Source: an uncultured Pseudomonadota bacterium (GTDB taxonomy: Bacteria > Lernaellota > Lernaellaia > Lernaellales > Lernaellaceae). From it: a stretch of 5,329 nucleotides of DNA. Made by a program: the position numbers and the translations under genes. The number at the start of each line of letters is the position of its first letter. Position 1 is the first letter of the stretch. Positions 1-5,329 of the stretch are shown one piece after another. A model generated the notes under the pieces. The model searched no databases. It had not been told where the DNA came from and worked only from the letters and a program-made list of their open reading frames with translations. The stretch covers positions 1 through 5,329 of the forward strand of contig CALBTQ010000413.1 of NCBI GenBank assembly GCA_937967875.1. The letters are read 5' to 3'.

Positions 1-45
1 CCACCGAGATCTACACTCTTTCCCTACACGACGCTCTTCCGATCT
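1..45 (+). other. Illumina P5/TruSeq universal adapter left on the contig end (not genomic)
   Basis: These bases match the 3' 45 bases of the standard Illumina P5/TruSeq universal adapter as I know it. They run from CCACCGAGATCTACAC through the read-1 primer site and end at GCTCTTCCGATCT. The insert begins at base 46. The orientation, with the adapter reading into the insert, is what an untrimmed read at a contig edge would give. Any reading frame running into this block acquires an artificial tail. The minus-strand gene ending here gains DRKSVV and a stop, and another minus frame gains the tail KIGRASCRERV; both look like the adapter-derived tails found in public protein sets. The block should be masked. 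Confidence 0.98.
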
Positions 46-1100
46 TGCAGTTCGACGTTGAGCGCCAGGGTTTGCAGATCGTCCGCGAAGGTCGCGCCCG
101 GCAGCGCCAACATGCTGTAAAACTCGAACGGCACGTGCGCCGCGTGCAGCACCGCCGCCGCGTGACGCAGTTGCGCGTCGGTGACGTTCTTGCACAGCAC
201 CTCGCGCCGCCGCCGCTCGTCGCCAACTTCCAGCCCGACGCCGACGTAGGCCAGCCCGGCGTCCTTGAGCAGCGCGATGCGCTCGCGCGTAACCAGCCCG
301 GCGAGAAAATTCACGAAGAACGGCAGGCCGATCTCGCGCTTGTACGCGACGGCGAAGGCTTCCAGCCAGGCGCGGTCGGTGGCGAAGGTGTCGTCGAAAA
401 TGTACACGAACGACAGCGGCGCGCGCCGTTTGTAAGCCAAGATTTCGGCGACGAACCGCTCCGGGCTGAAGCGGCGCACCCAACGGCCTTGCGCGCGGTA
501 CATCTCGTGCTGCCGGTCGTTGTAGCAAAACGAGCAATGATACGGACAGCCGCGCGCGGCCATGAACGGCTTGACCGGAAAACGCCGCGCGAGCGGATGT
601 TCGTCCAACAACTCCCAGGCGGCGAAGGGCAGTTCGTCTAGGTTTTCGATCAGCGTCGCGGGCGGATTCGTGCGCAGGCGATCGCCGTCGCCGAACGCAA
701 AACCGGGCGTCGTCTGCGGCTCGTCATTTTGTTCGTAACGCCGCAGGTGCTCGACCAGCGAACGCTCGCCCTCGCCGCGACACACGGCGTCGACCTCGGG
801 ACGCAGCGCCAATTGCGGAAAGAACGTCGCGTGCGGCCCGCCGAAAACCGCGTGAAAGTCGAAGCGGCTCTTCAAGCGTCGCGTCAGCCGCAGTACGCGC
901 TGATGCTGCCCGGTGACAACGGGAAATCCGACGACCTCGGGCATGAACTCGCGCATCGTTCGTTCCACCCGGCGCGGATCGGTCAGATCGGCCAGGCGCA
1001 CCTCGTGCCCCGCCGCACGACACACGGCCGCCAGCGACAACACGCCCAGCGGTTGAAAATTCAGGTTGCCCAGCAGCGTATCGGCAAACAGGACGCGCAT
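46..1100 (-). CDS. B12-binding-domain radical SAM protein, 3' end missing at contig edge
   Basis: A cytoplasmic iron-sulfur enzyme expected to cleave SAM and, in this architecture, to use cobalamin, often for C-methylation or ring rearrangement. The substrate is unknown. Residues about 1-130 form a Rossmann-like B12-binding domain, with PLG near residue 17, a GHEVRLADL strand at 31-39 and the GGPHAT turn at 87-92. The canonical DxHxxG cobalamin-ligand motif is not seen, as in many members of this superfamily. The radical SAM core follows: C185-P-Y-H-C189-S-F-C192 is the CxxxCxxC cluster site, with FDDTF at 235-239, GVGLEVGD at 287-294 and LPG at 333-335. The ATG at 1100 lies one base after the preceding gene's TGA, so translation is probably coupled; only weak G-rich sequence stands in for a Shine-Dalgarno. 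Genuine coding ends at about residue 352. Six further residues and the stop are adapter, so an unknown C-terminal portion is missing. Family assignment is firm; function is open. Confidence 0.93.
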
Positions 1101-1101
1101 G

Positions 1102-2358
1102 TCAGCAGCCCGCCGGCGGTCGGTCGCGGAAGAAGCAGTTGTACACGCACCCGGGCATGAAGCCGCGCTCGGTCGCGTACACCAGATGACAGTTGCCGGC
1201 GGCGCGCAGGTCGAACGCGTCGGCGTGGTGGAAGTGCTCGATCGTCACCGGCAGGATGTTCGTGGCGTATTCGGCGCGGTCGTAGCGCCACAATTTTCGC
1301 GCTTGCCGCAACAGTCGCGGTATTGCGCGCAGGCTGATCTGGCGATTGAGCGGCACGACCTTGTCGCCGGCCAGCGTCACCAGAAACGGCGCCAGGCAGT
1401 TGCGGTTGCGAAACGCCGGATGGCGCGTCACGAAATAAAGCCGTTGCCAGAGGCGCTTGAATTCCAGAATGTCCGAGCGCTCGATTTCGTCGCCCGAACT
1501 TTTTTCCAGCGCGCGCACCGCGTCGGTCTGGTCGGTCAGCGGCCCCGATTCGCCGGGGCGGTCGCCGTCGCGACGACTGCGTGGGAAAATCGAAACGCGC
1601 CGCACGTTTGGCATGCGCAAGGCGTAACGCAGGATCTCGTGCATCTCCTGGTCGTTGACGCCCATCTGCAGCGGCACGGCCAAATGCACGTTGATGTCGA
1701 AGTCGGCGAGCATCGTGATCACCCGCCGTTTATGCTCGATCAGATTTTCGCCGCGAAACGTCAGCGACGCCTTGGGCGTGAAGCCGTCGAACTGCAACAC
1801 CACCCAGCGCAGCCCCGCTTTCTGCAACTCGGTCAGCAATCGCCGATTGAGCAATTCCTTGCCGTTGGACTTCAGCCGCGCCGTGTAGCCCTTGTTTTCC
1901 ACCCCCGCGACCAGCCAGTGAATGTCCTCGCGCAGCAGCGGCTCGCCGCCGGTCAGCAACACGTTGGGCGCGAAACCGCGCTTGGGCCGCGGCGGCAGGC
2001 GATCGAGCAGTTCTTTCAGCGACGGGTCAGCGCCCGCGTCGGCGGCGTGCAACGAGTTGATGGCGCAATCGGGACATGCCAGGTTGCAGCGCAGCGTCGC
2101 CTCCAGCGCGATGGTCGTCGCCAGCGACGCGAAGGGCGCCCAGTCGGTTTGAAAATCGTCGACCGGCAGCGTCGGCTTGGCCCGGTCGAAGCGGCGCAGA
2201 TCGTCATACAGCAGCTCGTCGTTGGCGAGCGGACGTTCCCAAAAACCGTGCTGCGGACACGTTGCGCGCAGATACGCCCGCCCCTGCCGGGCGTAAATCT
2301 CGGCGTTGGTTTGCGCGCGGCAACGCGGACAACGGGTGACGGTGTCGATGCGGTTCAT
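1102..2358 (-). CDS. Radical SAM protein of the tetraether lipid synthase (Tes)/MJ0619-like, class D type
   Basis: This 418-residue enzyme has a CPRC-x20-CPQHG metal-binding N-terminus (C10, C13, C34, H37), the radical SAM cluster motif C91-N-L-A-C95-P-D-C98 and the SAM-contacting GGEP at 137-140. Its C-terminal half has C321 in a CLAPFLVTLAGDKVVP segment, then HFHHADAFD at 375-383, C390, and a closing GCVYNCFF with C404 and C408. This order (zinc-ribbon-like head, core, then a cysteine-bearing tail with a P-x-C-x-Y-N motif) is the one I associate with Tes/MJ0619 proteins, which couple lipid tails or methylate pterins. It is not the ordinary SPASM layout. At 418 residues it is shorter than archaeal Tes (about 500 as recalled), so it may be a distinct subfamily. 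The ATG at 2358 is supported by the short lead to the first CxxC. There is no clear Shine-Dalgarno, but a strong promoter lies immediately upstream. Family is likely; substrate (lipid, pterin or other) is inference. Confidence 0.92.
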   Translation of the reverse strand: MNRIDTVTRCPRCRAQTNAEIYARQGRAYLRATCPQHGFWERPLANDELLYDDLRRFDRAKPTLPVDDFQTDWAPFASLATTIALEATLRCNLACPDCAINSLHAADAGADPSLKELLDRLPPRPKRGFAPNVLLTGGEPLLREDIHWLVAGVENKGYTARLKSNGKELLNRRLLTELQKAGLRWVVLQFDGFTPKASLTFRGENLIEHKRRVITMLADFDINVHLAVPLQMGVNDQEMHEILRYALRMPNVRRVSIFPRSRRDGDRPGESGPLTDQTDAVRALEKSSGDEIERSDILEFKRLWQRLYFVTRHPAFRNRNCLAPFLVTLAGDKVVPLNRQISLRAIPRLLRQARKLWRYDRAEYATNILPVTIEHFHHADAFDLRAAGNCHLVYATERGFMPGCVYNCFFRDRPPAGC

Positions 2359-2364
2359 GCGGCC

Positions 2365-2393
2365 ATTATTTGGTGCGCCCGACGGCGTGTCAA
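2365..2393 (-). promoter_or_regulatory. Near-consensus sigma70-type promoter of the Tes-like gene, predicted leaderless
   Basis: On the minus strand a perfect -35 box TTGACA (2393-2388) is followed by a 17-base spacer and AATAAT (2370-2365), which matches the TATAAT -10 consensus at five of six positions, the mismatch being the first T. The -10 ends seven bases before the A of the ATG at 2358. Initiation at the usual distance would therefore fall on or within a base or two of the start codon and give a leaderless mRNA. This fits the lack of a Shine-Dalgarno. It sits in the 58-base gap after the upstream radical SAM gene, so the downstream pair can be transcribed separately. Confidence 0.6.
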
Positions 2394-2416
2394 ACAGCGA
2401 TTGGCGGCGGATACAT

Positions 2417-3838
2417 TCACCGCTCGCCCAGCGACAGCACCGTGCGCAGGCCGCGTAGATGAGCGCGCAGGTCGCGCCATGAGCGCAACGCGCGCAAGCG
2501 CCGGATAATGTAAGCGGGGCGCAGGTAGTAGCGGCGGTAGAACCAGCGTAGCCGCTGCAGCAATCGTGGTTCGTCGCCGGGCGCGCACCACAGGCGCGTA
2601 CGGAATTTCTCGTCCGGCGCGGCGGAAAACGTGCGCCAGTAATCGTCGGCGAACAAGCCGGTCCGCAATCCTTGCGCGTACAACTCGGTGGCCGGATACG
2701 GCGTGTACAGCGACGCGTGCACCATGTCCGGCGCGGCTTGTCGAGCGACGGCCAGACTCGCGCGCACGTCGTCCCACGTCTCGTCGGGATTGCCGATCAT
2801 GAAATACGCGATCGTCCGCAATCCCGCCCGGCGTGCTTGGCGAAACAGCTCGATCGTCGCCTTCAGGTCGGTGGGACGATTCAGGCGCTGCAGCACGCGC
2901 GGGCTGCCCGCCTCGATGCCCATGGTGATCGTGTCGCAGCCGGCGCGTTTCATTTCGCGCATCGTTTCGCCGTCGACCGTGCCGACCCGGCTGCGCGCCA
3001 GCCACGGCAGGTCGAGCCGCCGTTCGCGGATCGCTGCGCACAGCGCCAGCGTGTGCGCTTTCTCGATGGTCATCAGTTCGTCGTAAAACAGGATGTACCG
3101 CAAGCCCAGCGCGTCGCACCAGACCATCTCTTCGACGATGTTTTTCGGCGAACGCCGTCGATGCACCTTGCCGGTCACCGACTGCGAGCAGAATGCGCAA
3201 CGGAACGGGCAGCCGCGACTCGACAGCATGATGCCCACCGGCGCGCGTTCGGTGACCAACGACGAATAGCGCGCGATAGGCGTCAGGTCGTGCGCGGCGA
3301 AGGGCAGCGCGTCCAGGTCGGCAACGGGCGGCGGCGGGTCCTGACTGACGACTTCGCCGTCGCGCGACAGCACAACGCCGGGAATGCGCGCGGGGTCATT
3401 GCCAGCGACCAGCGCCGACAATAACTGCGGAAACGTGTGATCCGCTTCGCCCTGCAGACAAACATCGAACACGCCCAGGCGCATTGTCTCCCGCGGATAA
3501 AGAAACGGTTGCAAGCCGCCGCAAACGATCGTCGCCGCCGGCGCGGTCTCGCGCACCGTGCGGGCGGTTTTGCGCGCATCGAGCAGGGTGAAGGTGGTGG
3601 CGGTCAGCCCGACGACCTCCGGCGACGCTTCGCGCACACGCCGGGCCAACGCCGGATAATCCAGCCTTTCCGCGTGCGCGTCCAGCAACGCGACCTGGTG
3701 TTCGCCCGTCGCCCGTGCGGCGGCGGCCACGTACATCAGGCCGATCGGCGGAGTCGCGCCGCGCAAACGCTCGACCGCCGGCGGCAGGTTGGCCTGCACC
3801 GGATGAAGCTCGGGCGGATTGATCAACAAAACCTTCAT
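2417..3838 (-). CDS. B12-binding-domain radical SAM protein, complete (473 aa)
   Basis: A cytoplasmic SAM-cleaving iron-sulfur enzyme with an N-terminal cobalamin-binding domain. The length of 473 residues is usual for this architecture, so the gene looks intact. The B12 domain covers about residues 1-145: MKVLLINPPE start, PPIGLMYVAAAARATG at 30-45, D53-A-H55, EVVGLTATT at 74-82, CGGLQPF at 106-112 and the QGEAD turn at 129-133. There is no classical DxHxxG motif. The radical SAM core follows: SSRGC210-P-F-R-C214-A-F-C217 (CxxxCxxC), FYDELMT at 251-257, GIEAGS at 307-312 and FMIGNPDET at 346-354. The last hundred residues are Arg- and Tyr-rich (for example RRYYLRP), a basic tail common in this group. 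The ATG at 3838 has an AAGG Shine-Dalgarno six bases upstream. It is the first visible gene of the minus-strand set and diverges from the glycosyltransferase. Methylase, cyclase or other function cannot be chosen from sequence. Confidence 0.94.
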   Translation of the reverse strand: MKVLLINPPELHPVQANLPPAVERLRGATPPIGLMYVAAAARATGEHQVALLDAHAERLDYPALARRVREASPEVVGLTATTFTLLDARKTARTVRETAPAATIVCGGLQPFLYPRETMRLGVFDVCLQGEADHTFPQLLSALVAGNDPARIPGVVLSRDGEVVSQDPPPPVADLDALPFAAHDLTPIARYSSLVTERAPVGIMLSSRGCPFRCAFCSQSVTGKVHRRRSPKNIVEEMVWCDALGLRYILFYDELMTIEKAHTLALCAAIRERRLDLPWLARSRVGTVDGETMREMKRAGCDTITMGIEAGSPRVLQRLNRPTDLKATIELFRQARRAGLRTIAYFMIGNPDETWDDVRASLAVARQAAPDMVHASLYTPYPATELYAQGLRTGLFADDYWRTFSAAPDEKFRTRLWCAPGDEPRLLQRLRWFYRRYYLRPAYIIRRLRALRSWRDLRAHLRGLRTVLSLGER

Positions 3839-3844
3839 CGGTCG

Positions 3845-3870
3845 CCTTGGTGTGCGTTCGTTTGTTTATA
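3845..3870 (-). promoter_or_regulatory. Candidate -10 box and ribosome binding site of the first minus-strand radical SAM gene
   Basis: On the minus strand TATAAA (3870-3865) is a good -10 element inside a local A/T-rich patch. Transcription would begin near 3858, giving a leader of about 20 bases. That leader contains AAGG (3848-3845), six bases from the ATG at 3838, as a ribosome binding site. No convincing -35 box is found 16-18 bases further upstream (GGTCGC at the 17-base position), so an activator or an alternative sigma factor may be needed, or the call may be wrong. Confidence 0.4.
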
Positions 3871-3871
3871 C

Positions 3872-3926
3872 ACCGAAATTCCGCCCGGCGACCATCGCCG
3901 TCTTTTCAGCGCGCCGCATTTTCGGT
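3872..3926. repeat. Interrupted inverted repeat ACCGAAA...TTTCGGT between divergent genes
   Basis: ACCGAAATT at 3872-3880 faces ATTTTCGGT at 3918-3926. Seven bases match perfectly as a palindrome and eight of nine match over the longer arms; the arms are separated by 37 bases. The left arm adjoins the TATAAA patch of the minus-strand gene and the right arm lies just upstream of the glycosyltransferase. That spacing would suit paired operator half-sites for one regulator, but a seven-base match over this distance can also arise by chance. Confidence 0.25.
3886..3900 (+). repeat. Perfect 6-bp hairpin with 3-base loop in the divergent intergenic region
   Basis: CGGCGA (3886-3891) and TCGCCG (3895-3900) are exact reverse complements around the loop CCA. 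On the plus strand the stem is followed by TCTTTTC. The pattern resembles a short intrinsic terminator or attenuator upstream of the glycosyltransferase, or an operator dyad. No plus-strand gene upstream needs terminating. The stem is short for a terminator and the T tract is interrupted, so its role is uncertain. Confidence 0.3.
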
Positions 3927-3931
3927 AACGT
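3903..3931 (+). promoter_or_regulatory. Weak candidate promoter for the glycosyltransferase gene
   Basis: TTTTCA (3903-3908) and TAACGT (3926-3931) are spaced by 17 bases and give four of six and three of six matches to the sigma70 consensus boxes. Transcription would start near 3938, about 20 bases before the ATG. No canonical Shine-Dalgarno is present in the AAGAACCGGGCGGTCG stretch before the start. This is the best match I found, and it is poor. Confidence 0.2.
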
Positions 3932-3957
3932 GAGAAAACTCAAGAACCGGGCGGTCG

Positions 3958-4668
3958 ATGAAACTGCTGAGCATCATCATTCCCTGCTACAACGAACGGG
4001 CGACGGTGGCGCGCCTGCTGGAGGAAGTTGCGGCCACCGACTTGTCCGCCATCGGCCTGGACAAGGAAATCCTGCTCGTCGACGACGGCTCGACCGACGG
4101 CACGGACCGGGAGATTCGGCGTTTCGCGCAAGAGAATCCGCAAACGCTGTTGCGCGTGCTGACGCATCCGCACAATCGCGGCAAGGGCGCGGCGATCCGC
4201 ACGGCGCTGGCCGAGGCGCGCGGCGAAGTGACGCTGATTCAGGACGCCGACCTCGAATACACGCCCGACGATTATCCGCACTTGCTGCAGCCGATTCTCG
4301 CCGGCGTTACGCGCGTCGTGTACGGCTCGCGCTGGCTCGCGCCGACGCTGCCGATTTCCGGTCCGCTCTATACCCTCGGCGGCTGGCTGGAAAACAAGTT
4401 CCTACAGTTGCTGTATCGCACCAACATCACCGACATCGCCACGTGCTACAAAGTCGTGCGCACCGATCTGCTGCGTGATCTGCGGTTGGAAGCGGAGGGC
4501 TTCGAGTTCTGCCCCGAGGTGACCGCCAGGCTGCTCAACCGGCATGAGATGATCGTCGAAGTGCCCATCACCTACCGGCCGCGCAAAAAGCGTGAAGGCA
4601 AAAAAATCCGCTGGACCGACTTTTTCGTCGCCCTCTACACGCTGACCAAAATCAGATTTAGTCACTGA
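3958..4668 (+). CDS. Family 2 glycosyltransferase, dolichyl/polyprenyl-phosphate sugar transferase-like (DPM1-type)
   Basis: A 236-residue GT-A fold, inverting glycosyltransferase expected to move a sugar from a nucleotide donor to a polyprenyl phosphate or similar lipid on the inner face of the membrane. The sequence shows SIIIPCYNE at 5-13, the nucleotide-binding LLVDDGSTDGT at 39-49, NRGKGAAIRTAL at 73-84, the metal-binding QDADLEY at 95-101 (DAD at 96-98), YGSRW at 122-126, TDIATCYKV at 158-166, EGFEFCPEV at 180-188 and EVPITYRPR at 201-209, followed by the basic EGKKIRW. These are the full DPM1-like signatures. No transmembrane segment follows the catalytic domain, so it is the short soluble type, complete in length. 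The ATG at 3958 precedes the family's typical K-x-S-I-I-I-P strand. It diverges from the radical SAM genes and its stop overlaps the convergent gene. Donor sugar and acceptor cannot be read from sequence. Confidence 0.93.
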   Translation: MKLLSIIIPCYNERATVARLLEEVAATDLSAIGLDKEILLVDDGSTDGTDREIRRFAQENPQTLLRVLTHPHNRGKGAAIRTALAEARGEVTLIQDADLEYTPDDYPHLLQPILAGVTRVVYGSRWLAPTLPISGPLYTLGGWLENKFLQLLYRTNITDIATCYKVVRTDLLRDLRLEAEGFEFCPEVTARLLNRHEMIVEVPITYRPRKKREGKKIRWTDFFVALYTLTKIRFSH

Positions 4669-5329
4669 TCGGCGTCGTCGCCGCGCAGGCATTTGCGCCA
4701 CAACTCGGGCGCTTCGGCGACCAGGCACGGTTTGCGGCGACCGTCGAAACACGGCGTGCGGCCCAGGCGTTCGTAGATTGCCGCCAGCGGTTGTTCGCGC
4801 ACGTTGCCGTAGCTGCGGTGAATGACCGCGCAGGGAAATACGTCGCCGTAGGGCGACACGTAAATTTTCTCCGTGCCCGCCGGGCAGCCCTCGCGCAGCC
4901 AGTTCGACGAGCCTTCCCAGCGTACGTGCGGCAGCGTGAGCAGTTGCAGGTAGCGTTGGTAATCGCTTTCCGTCAGCGCCACGTCCGCGCCTTCCCACGC
5001 GCCGACCGGATAAGGCAGGTTGAGCGTCAGCGGCAGGCCCTGTTGTGCAGTTCGCTCGGCCAGTGCGGCCATGGAGCCGTTGCGCAGATTCTCGCGGGTG
5101 ACGACTGCCGTGAGCCACACGGGCAGCGCGATCTCCCGCGCGAGATGGATGACCTGCTCCACGCGTTCGTACGATCCGGCGAAGCCGCGCATCGCGTCGT
5201 GCGTTTCCGGCGACGGTCCGTCCAGCGACAACGCGAGCATCGCCAATCCGCGCCGCTTGAGCTCCGGCAAATTTTCGCGATCGAGCGCGTACCCGTTGGA
5301 AGCCAGCGTGACGATCAACCCCGGCAGAC
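4662..5329 (-). CDS. Radical SAM protein with SPASM/twitch-like C-terminus, 5' end missing at contig edge
   Basis: The frame is open to the right edge (reading L-P-G-L-I-V-T-L-A-S-N-G on entry), so the TTG at 5318 is not a real start. The N-terminal part with the CxxxCxxC cluster motif lies outside the window. The rest of the core is visible: IVTLASNGY at 5317-5289, then ALSLDGPSPETHDAMRG, typical of MoaA/PqqE/SPASM-type enzymes. Counting from the TTG codon, the C-terminal region has CPAGTEKIYVSPYGDVFPC at 145-163, YGN at 170-172, then C190, C198 and C210. The VSP-x-GDV-x-PC and GN signatures bind an auxiliary iron-sulfur cluster in SPASM/twitch enzymes, many of which modify peptides or sugars. 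Only five cysteines are seen here, so the auxiliary region looks reduced. The stop at 4662-4664 overlaps the tail of the glycosyltransferase. No precursor peptide is visible; substrate unknown. Confidence 0.9.
   Translation of the reverse strand, partial: LPGLIVTLASNGYALDRENLPELKRRGLAMLALSLDGPSPETHDAMRGFAGSYERVEQVIHLAREIALPVWLTAVVTRENLRNGSMAALAERTAQQGLPLTLNLPYPVGAWEGADVALTESDYQRYLQLLTLPHVRWEGSSNWLREGCPAGTEKIYVSPYGDVFPCAVIHRSYGNVREQPLAAIYERLGRTPCFDGRRKPCLVAEAPELWRKCLRGDDADQ

Noticed and set aside
536..545. AATGATACGG, identical to the first ten bases of the Illumina P5 oligo, as possible internal adapter
   Set aside because: The match stops after ten bases, and the stretch encodes part of the conserved C-P-Y-H-C cluster motif in frame, so it is genuine gene sequence.
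1066..2508. A 480-codon open frame on the plus strand
   Set aside because: It lies wholly antisense to the Tes-like gene and its upstream gap. It has no recognisable domain and is rich in Arg, Gln, Val and Ala, as expected for an antisense frame of G+C-rich coding DNA. The opposite frame carries clear catalytic motifs.
2355..3200. A 281-codon minus-strand frame overlapping the complete B12 radical SAM gene
   Set aside because: It is an Arg/Ala-rich shift of the same strand with no motif. The overlapping frame continues the radical SAM core without interruption, so it is neither a frameshift nor a second gene.
3819..4478. A 219-codon plus-strand frame running across the intergenic region into the glycosyltransferase
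   Set aside because: Past 3958 it is an out-of-frame shadow of the glycosyltransferase with Arg/Ala-rich sequence and no domain. The overlapping frame has all the GT2 motifs.
5316..5318. TTG as a start codon for a 218-residue protein
   Set aside because: The frame stays open to the contig edge and the upstream residues continue a radical SAM strand. The cluster-binding N-terminus must lie outside the window.
46..5329. RiPP precursor peptide beside the radical SAM genes
   Set aside because: The non-coding gaps are at most 119 bases and contain no short frame with a ribosome binding site and a plausible leader/core layout. A precursor could lie outside the window.

Overview
The window is a small, G+C-rich piece of bacterial DNA, roughly two-thirds G+C by eye with strongly G/C-biased third codon positions. 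It carries four radical S-adenosylmethionine (SAM) enzyme genes and one family 2 glycosyltransferase. Both ends are assembly ends. Bases 1-45 are Illumina sequencing adapter rather than genome, and the right end cuts through a gene. Adapter at a contig edge, the high G+C content and the density of radical SAM genes suit a draft or metagenome assembly of an uncultured bacterium of the broadly deltaproteobacterial or 'microbial dark matter' type. The sequence alone does not settle the phylum.

Layout: 1-45 adapter. 46-3838 holds three minus-strand radical SAM genes, transcribed leftward in the order: complete B12-binding radical SAM (3838 to 2417); Tes/MJ0619-like, class D-type radical SAM (2358 to 1102); second B12-binding radical SAM (1100 to beyond the left edge). 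The last two are separated by a single base. The Tes-like gene also has its own near-consensus sigma70-type promoter, placed so that the transcript should start at or almost at the ATG. 3839-3957 is a divergent intergenic region with weak promoter signals and two inverted repeats. 3958-4668 is a plus-strand polyprenyl-phosphate-type glycosyltransferase (DPM1-like). 4662-5329 is the 3' part of a minus-strand radical SAM gene with a SPASM/twitch-like C-terminal region, converging on the glycosyltransferase with a 7-base overlap.

How the genes may work together is inference. Two B12-dependent radical SAM proteins, one enzyme of the tetraether-synthase/pterin-methylase lineage and a soluble polyprenol-phosphate-type sugar transferase suggest a pathway that modifies a lipid or lipid-linked metabolite by C-methylation, C-C coupling or ring chemistry. 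No precursor peptide, transporter, NRPS/PKS or cofactor gene is visible, and the pathway product cannot be named. There are no RNA genes, insertion sequences or CRISPR arrays. The longest non-coding stretch is 119 bases.
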